A stretch of DNA of 64,000 nt from Pontibacillus chungwhensis BH030062 (GCF_000770675.1 NZ_AVBG01000010.1:62001-126000), one strand, 5' to 3'; numbered from the stretch's first letter, positions 17,510 to 25,182 are shown. The notes: generated from the letters alone by a model not told the origin. Program-made: numbers and translations.

Positions 17510-18802
17510 CTATACCTCATCCGCAATGGTTCGTATAATATGAGCGGCCATTTCATTCTGAGAAGGATGAGTCGCAAATAGTGATTGTAAATTGCTTACC
17601 GACTGCTTCAGCTTGATGGGAATGGCTAGCATAGAAATAATACCTTTAGCTCCTTCTCCAATTGCAGAAGCTCCAAATAGGATTCCTTGCTCATTGTAAA
17701 TGACTTTGATCCAACCTTCGTTCCCCTTTTCAATCATATGGACATAATTCCGACTTTTTATGGAAAAGGTCCGAGCCTTTAGTTTAGAGCTTCCAGGCTT
17801 TGTTATTCCAATACTCGCTACTTCAGGCCATTGATGAAAAGACAGGGGTAAGTCTTCCAATAATAGAGGTGCTTCTTGTTTTCCATCCATATGTAATACA
17901 GCCTGCCTCGCTTTAGCTTGCGCATAGACAGCCGCTACACTTAGATCCGCATCCCCGACAACATAGATATGACTTTGATTGGATTGGCCAGTAGATGCAT
18001 CTATTGAATTCTCATCCACCTCCGCATTCACTAATGTCAATCGATCTAAATTAGAGAGGAATGATGGGACGATAAATGCGCATTGGGCTTCCACATGAGA
18101 GCCATCCTCTCTTGAAATGTGCAAACGTCCTCTCTCTTCTTTCATGCTTGTTGCAACAGGCCCTCTAAAAATACGCACGCCTCTTTTTTGATAATGACTC
18201 AATAAGGAATCAGAAAGATCCTCATCAAAAATTCTCGCACCTGGTCCATCTTCTGGTACGATCCAATTTACTTTAACGTGCGCCAAACTAAACAAATTAA
18301 CAGCTTCAAAACCAATCGGTCCATCGCCAATCACGACAATAGACTCTGGCCATGACTTTAATTGGTGCAACGAATGAAATGACAGCACTTTCTCCCCATA
18401 TGGATGAAGGGATTGAGGAAAAGCTGGCCGAGACCCAACAGCTAAAATGAAATAATCTCCTTCGATGGTGTCAGTCTTTTCCCCGTTCTCTATATTAATT
18501 TTATTGGGAGAAAGGAAGGTCACATTCCCTAACTTCGTCCGAACACCTGAATGCTGTAAGAGATCGATTTGCTCCGACATCCACTTCGTATGTACAGACT
18601 GCGCGTAAACATTTAACTCTTGAGGCGTAATGTCTCCATTCTTTCCTAATACGGATTGCCACACAGCTGTATCGTTCATTTTCCACGCACCAGCTGGCTG
18701 TTCTGATACAAGATAAACTTCCTCAAAACGAGAACTCGCGGTAAGGGCCGCTTCGATTCCAGCTGGACCTCCGCCAATGACGATGACTCGCCCCTTCTTC
18801 AT
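17510..18802 (-). CDS. Lipoamide-dehydrogenase-like FAD oxidoreductase without redox cysteines
   Basis: About 430 residues with the class-I pyridine nucleotide-disulfide reductase layout: FAD-binding VIVIGGGPAGIEAALTAS (residues 5-22), second ATP/FAD motif IYVVGDADLS, NAD(P)-binding SIVVIGDGPIGFEAVNLFS, and a C-terminal dimerisation domain ending LFATHPSQNEMAAHII, where the HP pair of active enzymes is kept. The redox-active CxxxxC normally about residue 40-50 is absent: the segment reads EQPAGAWKMNDTAVWQS, without Cys. It is therefore probably a non-disulfide flavoprotein, for example an NAD(P)H oxidase or transhydrogenase-like enzyme. Start at ATG 18802, with GGAGGAGG upstream. Confidence 0.75.
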   Translation of the reverse strand: MKKGRVIVIGGGPAGIEAALTASSRFEEVYLVSEQPAGAWKMNDTAVWQSVLGKNGDITPQELNVYAQSVHTKWMSEQIDLLQHSGVRTKLGNVTFLSPNKINIENGEKTDTIEGDYFILAVGSRPAFPQSLHPYGEKVLSFHSLHQLKSWPESIVVIGDGPIGFEAVNLFSLAHVKVNWIVPEDGPGARIFDEDLSDSLLSHYQKRGVRIFRGPVATSMKEERGRLHISREDGSHVEAQCAFIVPSFLSNLDRLTLVNAEVDENSIDASTGQSNQSHIYVVGDADLSVAAVYAQAKARQAVLHMDGKQEAPLLLEDLPLSFHQWPEVASIGITKPGSSKLKARTFSIKSRNYVHMIEKGNEGWIKVIYNEQGILFGASAIGEGAKGIISMLAIPIKLKQSVSNLQSLFATHPSQNEMAAHIIRTIADEV

Positions 18803-18882
18803 AAAACCTCCTCCTTCTTCTTTACTCTTCATGATACGAAAGGCATTTGCACCTTACAACCCAAGAGAATATGAGGGGAAGC

Positions 18883-18908
18883 GTTTGAAAGTAAAGATTT
18901 CAGGGCAA
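18883..18908 (+). promoter_or_regulatory. Candidate sigma-B promoter
   Basis: GTTTGA (18883-18888), 14-bp spacer, GGGCAA (18903-18908), close to the sigma-B consensus GTTTAA-N12-14-GGGTAT, 26 bp upstream of the small membrane protein gene at 18935. General-stress control would suit this protein family. Confidence 0.5.
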
Positions 18909-18934
18909 ATTACAATCATAAGGAGGGATGACAC

Positions 18935-19078
18935 ATGCTCTGGACGATCTTAGTAATCTTGCTGATCCTTTGGTTATTTGGTTTCTTATTCGAAATCGCA
19001 GGCGGTATCATTCATATTCTGTTAGTTGTCGCTCTGGTCGTACTAATCTATAGATTGATTAAAGGGCGAAAACCTTAA
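18935..19078 (+). CDS. Lmo0937-type small membrane protein
   Basis: 47-residue protein MLWTILVILLILWLFGFLFE... with two membrane segments (residues 2-20 and 25-41) separated by IAGG and a basic C-terminal RLIKGRKP. This is the pattern of the widespread lmo0937-family stress membrane peptides. AAGGAGGGA is 7 nt before the ATG. A sigma-B-like promoter precedes and an intrinsic terminator follows, so it is a single-gene unit, divergent from the FAD oxidoreductase. Function unknown. Confidence 0.75.
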   Translation: MLWTILVILLILWLFGFLFEIAGGIIHILLVVALVVLIYRLIKGRKP

Positions 19079-19107
19079 TATTGCACCATAACTAAAATAC
19101 ACAACGA

Positions 19108-19138
19108 GGGTGAACTCCATTATGGGTTCACCCTTTTT
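19108..19138 (+). terminator. Terminator of the lmo0937-type gene
   Basis: Stem GGGTGAAC with GTTCACCC around a 10-nt loop, then TTTTT. Confidence 0.85.
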
Positions 19139-19186
19139 ATGTATATGGGTCCGTTACGTTCGACTTTGATTGCTCTTACTTTATCA

Positions 19187-19221
19187 GTAAAAAAGTCTCC
19201 CTCTAAAACTAGAGGGAGACT
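19187..19221 (-). terminator. Terminator of the moaD-like gene
   Basis: Perfect 11-bp stem AGTCTCCCTCT with AGAGGGAGACT, followed on the minus strand by TTTTTT; 9 bp beyond the stop codon. Confidence 0.85.
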
Positions 19222-19230
19222 CCTTCATCC

Positions 19231-19458
19231 TTACGATTGTGGTGGGATGAATGCGACCGTGTCGCCGTCGCTAAGTTGTGTATCCATGTCTTTGTATTCA
19301 TCGTTTACAGTTACTTGTGCGTGATCTAGATCAAGCACGTTGTAGTTTTCTTTTAATGTGGATTTTACGTGAGACACTGTTTGGCCCCCTGCTTCAATCT
19401 CTACACTTTCACGACCTGCCGCTTCTTGGAATTGAGCGAATAGTAATACTTTTACCAT
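19231..19458 (-). CDS. MoaD/ThiS-like beta-grasp protein lacking the C-terminal Gly-Gly
   Basis: 75 residues: MVKVLLFAQFQEAAGRESVEI..GGQTVSHVKSTLKE..VTVNDEY..LSDGDTVAFIPPQS. This is the complete MoaD ubiquitin-like fold up to the conserved AFIPP motif. True MoaD continues (V/P)SGG and its terminal Gly is adenylated and thiocarboxylated to supply sulfur to molybdopterin synthase; here the stop codon follows IPPQS directly, so that chemistry is not possible. There is no moaE, moeB or other molybdopterin gene nearby. AAGGAGG precedes the ATG and a good terminator follows, so it looks like an expressed gene rather than debris. Confidence 0.8.
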   Translation of the reverse strand: MVKVLLFAQFQEAAGRESVEIEAGGQTVSHVKSTLKENYNVLDLDHAQVTVNDEYKDMDTQLSDGDTVAFIPPQS

Positions 19459-19594
19459 AATGAGTCCTCCTTAAAAGGGAGATTGATTCTCCACTAATTT
19501 TTATTGAATGGCTTTAATTGTGTATTTTCCCATCACCTTTAAGTGAAAGGTTAACTTACAATTCTATGTACCACTTTGTACCAACCCGTAAACC

Positions 19595-19791
19595 ATCAAA
19601 AGCGCAAGCGCCCGATTAGCAACGTATAGACTGGACTGAACCGCAGTGAGATCAAGGAATCACAATGAGCCACAGGCGAATTGATGATGACTGATCGACC
19701 GGAGGTGAGGGAAGTCTACTAGTTGCTGGGCGCTGGAGCTAGACGTATCAAAAGCGCAAGCGCCCGATTAGCAACGTATAGACTGGACTGA
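19595..19791. repeat. 152-bp-spaced direct repeat with foldback ends
   Basis: A 45-bp segment (19595-19639, starting ATCAAAAGCGCAAGCGCCCG) recurs exactly at 19747-19791. The first copy is complete: its start contains AGCGCCCGATTAGCAAC, and GTTGCTGGGCGCTGGAGCT at 19721-19742 is its inverted counterpart, so the unit can fold back. The second copy is cut off after about 50 bp by the terminator of the next gene. This fills the 384-bp gap between moaD-like and yitW-like genes; it is an intergenic repeat family, not coding. Confidence 0.8.
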
Positions 19792-19797
19792 GCCACA

Positions 19798-19839
19798 AAA
19801 AAAGAACCCTCTGCTAGCAAGCAAAAGGTTCTTTTGATT
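19798..19839 (-). terminator. Terminator of the yitW-like gene
   Basis: AAAAGAACC pairs with GGTTCTTTT around an 18-nt loop containing GCTAGC; on the minus strand it ends in seven Ts, directly after the stop at 19843. Confidence 0.75.
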
Positions 19840-19842
19840 AAA

Positions 19843-20154
19843 TCAATCTGGAATGCCTAGCGCGATTTTCGCGTAGCGGGACATTTTATCCTTTGTCCAC
19901 GGTGGACTCCATACAATATTAACGTTTACGTCTTTAAGTTCTGGAAGATCTGCTAATACGCGTTTCACGTCAGCTTCGATTGTTCCAGCAAGCGGGCACC
20001 CCATAGCCGTTAGTGTCATCGTAACTTGTCCAACGCCTTCATCGTCAATATCAACGCCATATATCAAGCCAAGGTTGACAATATCAATGCCAAGCTCGGG
20101 GTCAATTACATTCTCAAGTGCACCCATCATGTTATCGTGCAAAGTCTGATCCAT
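19843..20154 (-). CDS. yitW: MIP18/DUF59 iron-sulfur assembly factor
   Basis: About 103 residues of the DUF59 (PaaD/SufT-like) family: ALENVIDPELGIDIVNLGLIYGVDID, LTAMGCPLAG with the single conserved Cys, and VWSPPWTKDKMSRYAKIALGI. Members help place Fe-S clusters into target proteins. The ATG at 20154 (MDQTLHDN) is chosen; AAAGGGG lies 11 nt upstream. In B. subtilis yitW is beside yitV and yitU, and both neighbours are here. It is the last gene of a yitV-yitW unit on the minus strand. Confidence 0.85.
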   Translation of the reverse strand: MDQTLHDNMMGALENVIDPELGIDIVNLGLIYGVDIDDEGVGQVTMTLTAMGCPLAGTIEADVKRVLADLPELKDVNVNIVWSPPWTKDKMSRYAKIALGIPD

Positions 20155-20226
20155 GAATACTCGTTCCCCTTTCATCTAATCTATTCTCATTATAACGAAA
20201 AACCAATCATTTTAAAACCAGACCGT

Positions 20227-20991
20227 TTAGAGATGCATATCAAACCAGTTAACGGTCTCCGTAATCGCGTAAATGGAGACCTTATGATCGCGGCCTATTT
20301 CCCTGCGGAAGCGAATGTTTTCAGGGTTCTTATAATGATCTATTGCATCGTTATAGAAACTATAAGAGTGGTCAAACGGAACGACGTTATCTTCTTCCCC
20401 GTGCCAGAAGAATAACGGACGACCAAATAATTTATCAACTTGTTTACTTAAGTCAATAGAAGCCAGATCCCTTATTAGCTTTTGTTGTTCTTCTTCAGAA
20501 ATTGGTACGTTCATATTCATTTCTTTTAGCGTTGCTACTTGCTCTTCTGCAAAGCGAACAGGTTGTGGAGAACCCATTAACACCGCAGCCACCTTGATCC
20601 AATCATACTGAGTAAGAGCAGCACTTGTTGTGATGCCTCCCATACTTGTACCAGCTAAACCAAAGCGTCCATCAAGAAGTAACCCTTCTTGTTCAAGTGT
20701 TTCTTTTATAAGAGGAAGTTCTTTAAGGTTTTCTGCAACAACTTCCCATAAACGATACTTAATTTGTTGATTGTTTAACCCCTCTTCTCGCTCTCCATGT
20801 AGCATACAGTCAGGAAGTACAACGCGGAAGCCTTTTTCAGCTAAGAAGTACGCGAAGGATAAGTTCTGTTCTTTCCGACTCGTAATGCCATGAATATAGG
20901 TTACGACAGGTAATGGCTTATTTTCTTTCTCAGAATCAACAATAACTAGTGCAGGTATGTGTTCAAATCTCTTTCTGTAAATCCCAATCAC
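20227..20991 (-). CDS. yitV: YitV-type alpha/beta hydrolase (esterase)
   Basis: 254-residue cytoplasmic hydrolase. HG motif VVTYIHGITSRKEQNLSFAY (residues 28-47), nucleophile elbow GLAGTSMGGITTSAAL (GTSMG, Ser about residue 116), Asp/Glu region PLFFWHGEEDNVVPFDHS and catalytic His in GRDHKVSIYAI form a complete Ser-Asp-His triad. No signal peptide. The wording of these motifs matches the B. subtilis YitV protein, a dienelactone-hydrolase/prolyl-oligopeptidase-like esterase of unknown substrate, and synteny with yitW and yitU agrees. Confidence 0.85.
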   Translation of the reverse strand: MIGIYRKRFEHIPALVIVDSEKENKPLPVVTYIHGITSRKEQNLSFAYFLAEKGFRVVLPDCMLHGEREEGLNNQQIKYRLWEVVAENLKELPLIKETLEQEGLLLDGRFGLAGTSMGGITTSAALTQYDWIKVAAVLMGSPQPVRFAEEQVATLKEMNMNVPISEEEQQKLIRDLASIDLSKQVDKLFGRPLFFWHGEEDNVVPFDHSYSFYNDAIDHYKNPENIRFRREIGRDHKVSIYAITETVNWFDMHL

Positions 20992-21170
20992 GATGTTTTT
21001 CCCTTCCTTTGTGCATAAAGTATGTATCGCATTTCTTTCCGTAATTTACTAATTTATATGATTTATCGTAACACTTTCCTTTTTGATTGAAAAGAAAAAC
21101 GGACCCCATAGTTCTTTACAGATCATAGAATCAAGATATACACTTAAATTCAGATGAGGTGGTGAACACA

Positions 21171-21980
21171 ATGGAAAAACATTTAATCGCTCTAGACTTA
21201 GATGGAACACTGCTAAGCGATCAGAAAACAATTAGCGAACGAAACAAACAAGCGATTCAGAAAGCTCGTGATGCGGGTCATGTCGTGTGTATCGCAACGG
21301 GACGTCCACACAGGGCCAGTATTGATTATTATCATGAAATGGAGCTCGACACACCTATGGTGAACTTTAACGGTGCATTAATTCACCATCCCTTAAATCA
21401 TAACTGGGATTCCATTCATTCCCCTATGTCCATTCGAACGGCTCGCGAAATTATACATACGTGTCATGAAGTTGGGGTGAGAAACATCCTTGCTGAAGTT
21501 CGGGATGAAGTCTATCTGGATCAGTATGACCAGGAAATTTTAGATATTTTCCATACGACAGATACACCTATCACAATTGGAGGCATTAAGAATCATTTAA
21601 AAGAAGATCCTACCTCGATTCTTATACATCCGAATGTGGAACAAGTTAAACATATTAGGGATCATCTGGACGAAAAGCATGCTACGATGATTGAGCACCG
21701 CAAATGGGGAGCACCATGGCATGTTATTGAAATTGTGCGTGCAGGATTAAACAAGGCTGTAGGACTCAATAAGATTGCTCACTATTATCACATCCCTGAA
21801 GAGCGCATTATTGCATTTGGAGATGAAGATAACGATTTAGAAATGCTTGAATATGCCGGAATTGGTGTCGCAATGGATAACGCCTTAAGCGAACTTAAGG
21901 ACGTATCTAATGAAGTCACAAGTTCAAATGAGCAAGATGGCGTTGCTGTCTTTTTAGAACAATATTTGAATTTAAATTAG
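21171..21980 (+). CDS. yitU: HAD-family phosphatase, YitU type
   Basis: 269-residue Cof-type HAD phosphatase. Motif I is LIALDLDGTLLSD with the nucleophile Asp, motif II IATGR, motif III a Lys near VRAGLNKAVGLN, motif IV AFGDEDNDLEML; the cap domain lies between residues about 85 and 185. YitU of B. subtilis is one of the phosphatases able to dephosphorylate the riboflavin precursor 5-amino-6-ribitylaminouracil 5'-phosphate, so a role in riboflavin synthesis is likely. ATG at 21171 is chosen (GAGGTG 9 nt upstream) over a GTG at 21159. Divergent from yitV. Confidence 0.87.
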   Translation: MEKHLIALDLDGTLLSDQKTISERNKQAIQKARDAGHVVCIATGRPHRASIDYYHEMELDTPMVNFNGALIHHPLNHNWDSIHSPMSIRTAREIIHTCHEVGVRNILAEVRDEVYLDQYDQEILDIFHTTDTPITIGGIKNHLKEDPTSILIHPNVEQVKHIRDHLDEKHATMIEHRKWGAPWHVIEIVRAGLNKAVGLNKIAHYYHIPEERIIAFGDEDNDLEMLEYAGIGVAMDNALSELKDVSNEVTSSNEQDGVAVFLEQYLNLN

Positions 21981-22032
21981 TGTGCGATCTCCATATTTTT
22001 CAATACATGCGACAAGCACATTTGCTCATACT

Positions 22033-22071
22033 AAGCTTGAACACAGCAACACGTTGTGTTCGAGCTTTTTT
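22033..22071 (+). terminator. yitU terminator
   Basis: Perfect 13-bp stem AAGCTTGAACACA / TGTGTTCGAGCTT (one G-T pair), then TTTTTT. The next small gene starts 20 bp further on, so either its messages come by read-through or from a promoter inside this stretch. Confidence 0.8.
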
Positions 22072-22091
22072 AATCCGCGAGGTGATGAAAG

Positions 22092-22241
22092 GTGAGCAAG
22101 AAAAGTAAATCGAAACGATTTGTTCAGCAAGGAAAAGATTCTGTTAAAAAGCACGATGAGCGTTTCCCTTATCGACAAACATTTGCCGATGTAGAACGCG
22201 AGAGTGAAGAAGACGATCATAACTCTGTGGGAGGTCTTTAA
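22092..22241 (+). CDS. Small hydrophilic protein upstream of the DUF3813 gene
   Basis: 49 residues from a GTG start: MSKKSKSKRFVQQGKDSVKK..., highly charged, with basic N-terminal and acidic C-terminal halves and no Cys. A possible ribosome site (GAGGTGATGAAAG) precedes it. Its stop codon TAA overlaps the ATG of the next gene (TAATG), indicating translational coupling. Small proteins of this kind near yitU in spore formers are often spore proteins, but I do not recognise a family. Confidence 0.6.
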   Translation: MSKKSKSKRFVQQGKDSVKKHDERFPYRQTFADVERESEEDDHNSVGGL

Positions 22242-22438
22242 TGATGCAGAATAACTTATTCCAGCAAGCAAAAAGTGCCGTAAATAACATCACTAACCGC
22301 AATGGTGAAGCGAAGGAGAAAAACATCCAAACAGCGAAGAACTGTATCAACTCAGCTCGCGCTAACGCTTCCCAAGAAGAACAAGCTCAGCTTCAGCAGC
22401 TCGAATCAGAAATCGAGCGTCACCAGGGATTAAAATAA
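22241..22438 (+). CDS. DUF3813-type small helical protein
   Basis: 65 residues (64 if the second ATG is used), beginning MMQNNLFQQAKSAVNNITNR and predicted wholly alpha-helical, Gln/Asn/Ala/Glu-rich with a coiled-coil-like end (EEQAQLQQLESEIERHQ). This is the pattern of the DUF3813 family in Bacillaceae. GGGAGG lies 6 nt upstream, inside the previous gene, with which it is coupled by the TAATG overlap. Function unknown. Confidence 0.65.
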   Translation: MMQNNLFQQAKSAVNNITNRNGEAKEKNIQTAKNCINSARANASQEEQAQLQQLESEIERHQGLK

Positions 22439-22452
22439 CACAGCTCAAGAAA

Positions 22453-22485
22453 AGCCTGCCCTCTAATCAGAAGGCAGGCTCTTTC
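22453..22485 (+). terminator. Terminator after the DUF3813 gene
   Basis: AGCCTGCC pairs with GGCAGGCT around a 13-nt loop, followed by CTTT; weak T-run. Confidence 0.6.
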
Positions 22486-22494
22486 ACGCCGCAA

Positions 22495-22560
22495 AGCACT
22501 GCAGGGTGCCAGACACCCTGCGGCGCTCTAAAGCAGAGAAGCGTGCCAGACACGCTTTAG
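22495..22560. repeat. REP-like palindrome pair, GTG(C)CAGACAC, 37-bp spacing
   Basis: Two palindromic cores, CAGGGTGCCAGACACCCTG (core GTG at 22506) and AAGCGTGCCAGACACGCTT (core GTG at 22543), 37 bp apart, between the terminator of the DUF3813 gene and the terminator of the convergent membrane protein gene. Same family as repeats at 31716, 33268, 34909 and 50482. Confidence 0.85.
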
Positions 22561-22609
22561 TGCAATAAAGCAAAAAAGGAGCCTCCTGAGTTGTTTCAAG
22601 GGCTCTTTT

Positions 22610-23251
22610 TTAGGTAGAGTATTTTGTGTTTTCATTTGTGGGTGGTGTCATCTGAAGAAGTTTAAAGACGTAAACGTAGCCGATTACGGTAACGCCTGTT
22701 AATACCCAACTCATCACTTGCCTTAATACAAGTGCTTGATCAAACGCTTCTACACCATATTGCGTTACTAGCCAAGCCTTCCACCCAGCGAAAACGAGCT
22801 CACGAAAGACAAAGACAAACGTGATTAGCTGAAACACAAAGAACACTTTCTTCTGCATAAATTTCGCTTTCAAACCTTTTCTGTCCTGCCCTTGCATTTC
22901 CATGACGTCTAGCATTAAGTAAAGGGCAATTGGCTTCCGGATCAGCATACTCCCTAAGAAAATGCCGCCTCCTAATAAAGCAAAGTAAACCCGATTCCAT
23001 AGGAGCTGTATAGCCGATCCTGCTAATACATCAAATAAGGTTCCCACTACCAAATTAGCCAGCATAAAAATCCCGAAAAACTGAACCTTTTTCACCGCTT
23101 TGAATCGAATAAAGGTGTAGATAATACCTGGAACAGAAGACAATAGCATTGCATAGTAATCTCCAATGTCATCCCGTATAAAGTTCCAAACGACAAGGGG
23201 GAATACGATATAACAAATCAGATCCCATACTACTATATTTTTTTGATTCAT
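22610..23251 (-). CDS. VC0807-type membrane protein
   Basis: 213 residues with about six membrane segments. It opens MNQKNIVVWDLICYIVFPLVVWN and continues YYAMLLSSVPGIIYTFIRF, wording that I associate with the VC0807 family of inner-membrane proteins. The ATG at 23251 has a TAGGTG site; an in-frame start at 23284 would overlap the preceding gene by 26 bp. It follows the next gene by 7 bp and is co-transcribed with it. Function unknown. Confidence 0.7.
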   Translation of the reverse strand: MNQKNIVVWDLICYIVFPLVVWNFIRDDIGDYYAMLLSSVPGIIYTFIRFKAVKKVQFFGIFMLANLVVGTLFDVLAGSAIQLLWNRVYFALLGGGIFLGSMLIRKPIALYLMLDVMEMQGQDRKGLKAKFMQKKVFFVFQLITFVFVFRELVFAGWKAWLVTQYGVEAFDQALVLRQVMSWVLTGVTVIGYVYVFKLLQMTPPTNENTKYST

Positions 23252-23258
23252 CTTGCAC

Positions 23259-23693
23259 CTACTTTTTACGTTTTGTCCACTCATCTAGTTTAACAAGTGA
23301 TACTCCAAAAGCAAGATGTCCGACTAACCAATAAGATATAGCAGTCAAATCATCGAAAGCTGGCGTTTCTTTAATCGCAAGATCTGTAAGCGGAAAATAC
23401 GTTAACGCAGCAAAAGCCGTTAATACGAGTGCTGTTGCCCACCTGGAATTTGCTCTGCCATCCGTTTGATACTTATTCCAAGCCAAATAGACAATAGCGA
23501 TTGACCAGGCAATGATCAGATGGAAGAACCACTCCATATATATTGGCCAATCAATATCCCCAATAACCGGTATGAAATCTACATTTAAGAGTAACGTATA
23601 CACTTTCTTACCTGTCCCATATTCAAAGATCCATAATACCAAGCCTAAAATAAAACCTGTTGCCGTCCCGAGCCAGAGTCCCTTTTTAATCAT
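23259..23693 (-). CDS. Small polytopic membrane protein, possibly YagU-type
   Basis: 144 residues with four membrane segments (GLWLGTATGFILGLVLWIF, WFFHLIIAWSIAIVYLAW, WATALVLTAFAALTYF, AISYWLVGHLAFGVSL). The opening MIKKGLWLGTATGFILGLVLWIFE and the EW-FHL region resemble YagU/DUF1440 proteins, with low certainty. It starts a two-gene unit with the VC0807-type gene. AGAGATATG context gives a GGGAGAGAT ribosome site. Confidence 0.6.
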   Translation of the reverse strand: MIKKGLWLGTATGFILGLVLWIFEYGTGKKVYTLLLNVDFIPVIGDIDWPIYMEWFFHLIIAWSIAIVYLAWNKYQTDGRANSRWATALVLTAFAALTYFPLTDLAIKETPAFDDLTAISYWLVGHLAFGVSLVKLDEWTKRKK

Positions 23694-23928
23694 ATCTCTC
23701 CCCCATTTCTCTCATTAACTGAATACGTTCATTATATGAGGAATATACCCTTTCTACTTCAAACAATCGGCTCATTTAGCCCATTCAACTACCTTCATTG
23801 TAGCAAAACCCTCACCCTCATTTTTACGATAGTTGTGAGCGTTCCATGACGAATAGCTCTTCCTTTTGTGCGAACTGAATGTTTCGTGCTAATATGAGTA
23901 TGGATACTATACAGAGGAGGTATTCCTT

Positions 23929-24192
23929 ATGAGTGTACAAGCAAAAGAAACCCCTAACCCAAATGCCATTAAATTTGACAGTGACCGAATGATTTTCGAA
24001 GGAAATGGAAGCGTATCGGTCATGCCTGGTCAAACGAGTGACCACAGTATCTTAAATGACCTAATGTCACTAAATGGTGTTGATAATGTATTTGGCTTCC
24101 AAAACTTTATCACAGTTAACAAGAAAAACGATGCATCATGGGATGAACTTAAACAACAAGTCATTGATACAATTGAAAACCATGGGTATTAA
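23929..24192 (+). CDS. NifU/Nfu N-terminal domain protein
   Basis: 87-residue soluble protein composed of a stand-alone Nfu N-terminal domain: KETPNPNAIKFDSDRMIFEG, then LMSLNGVDNVFGFQNFITVNKK. The pattern ETPNPNAxKF at the start is diagnostic. It contains no Cys, so unlike full Nfu it cannot carry an Fe-S cluster itself; a scaffolding or delivery partner role is likely. GAGGAGG is upstream of the ATG. It is a single gene between divergent and convergent neighbours. Confidence 0.82.
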   Translation: MSVQAKETPNPNAIKFDSDRMIFEGNGSVSVMPGQTSDHSILNDLMSLNGVDNVFGFQNFITVNKKNDASWDELKQQVIDTIENHGY

Positions 24193-24217
24193 ATCTTATC
24201 CTTTATGATAAGATACG

Positions 24218-24249
24218 AAAAAGGCTGTCCCCCGCGGGACAGCCTTTTT
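24218..24249. terminator. Bidirectional terminator
   Basis: Perfect 14-bp stem AAAAAGGCTGTCCC and complement around CCGC, with A- and T-runs, between the convergent Nfu-N gene and the lipoprotein gene. Confidence 0.92.
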
Positions 24250-24258
24250 AAGTATGAA

Positions 24259-25182
24259 TTAATTAAAGGTTTCCAGTTTAACAAATTTTTGATTCGTTAC
24301 TGAACCATCTTTAGCACTGATTTCATACAACATAAGCGTTAATGTACCGCTTGTTGGAAGTTGATCTTCAGCAATTTCTACAGTAAATTCAAACTCACCC
24401 CAACCTGGTGCCCCTTCACTTACTTGTACGGGGGTGTCCATCACGATCACTTGATGTCCATCCTCTACGTTGTACATAAAGCTTCCTTCGAACACACGAG
24501 CTTCACCAGAAACGGTATATTGACCATTCTCACCTTCTACCTTCACGTTACGGAATGCCTGGTTTTCTGAAGGGATTTCAAAGGCTTTTTCTACCTGAAA
24601 CGGCTTCGCTTCAATTGTTTGACCATTCATCTTCATTGGTAATACCGTCACCTCAGCACTATATGTACCAGGTTGTACACGCTCACCATCTTGATCATAG
24701 TTCCATGATGATGTAAATGTTAATTCTTTAGAAGGTTTGATCTCTTCTGAAACCACTGCTTGTGTAAACGACTTTCCTTCAGAGTAACGGTAAACTTCTT
24801 CACCCTTAGCATTCTTCACGATAATTTCATACTGTTGACCAGAAGAGAAATGAAGATTAACATCCTTTTCACCATTGTTCTTCAAACTAAAGTCAAACGT
24901 TACTTTCTCCGTTTCTGGGTTTACGGCAGCTGACATTTCGATTTGTTCTAGTAGCGTTTGTAAGTCGACCTCTTCAGTAGAGTCTTGCTCGGTGTCCTCT
25001 TCTGGTTGGTCGGACTCTTCTGAGTCTGTTTTCTCTTTTGTTTCCTCATTCGTTTCCTCGTTGGCTTTTTCGCCGCTCACATTTTCTGTCTCTTCATCGT
25101 CTTTAGCTTTCGACTCACCTGAGCTAGCACAACCAGCAGCAATAAATAACATTGCCATGATGATAACAAGAAATTTCTTCAT
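24259..25182 (-). CDS. Lipoprotein with BsuPI-like and Gmad2 domains
   Basis: About 307 residues. Signal peptide MKKFLVIIMAMLFIAAGC with lipobox Cys18; a Glu/Asp/Thr-rich linker (20-70); a BsuPI-like immunoglobulin-type domain (about 75-185: VTFDFSLKNNGEKDVNLHFSSGQQYEI..YRYSEGKSFTQAV); and a Gmad2-type domain (about 195-305: FEIPSENQAFRNVKVEG, YTVSGEARVFEGSFMYNVEDG). BsuPI is known as a proteinase inhibitor; Gmad2 occurs in spore and germination lipoproteins. The combination suggests an extracellular, membrane-tethered protein of unknown partner. Confidence 0.78.
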   Translation of the reverse strand: MKKFLVIIMAMLFIAAGCASSGESKAKDDEETENVSGEKANEETNEETKEKTDSEESDQPEEDTEQDSTEEVDLQTLLEQIEMSAAVNPETEKVTFDFSLKNNGEKDVNLHFSSGQQYEIIVKNAKGEEVYRYSEGKSFTQAVVSEEIKPSKELTFTSSWNYDQDGERVQPGTYSAEVTVLPMKMNGQTIEAKPFQVEKAFEIPSENQAFRNVKVEGENGQYTVSGEARVFEGSFMYNVEDGHQVIVMDTPVQVSEGAPGWGEFEFTVEIAEDQLPTSGTLTLMLYEISAKDGSVTNQKFVKLETFN

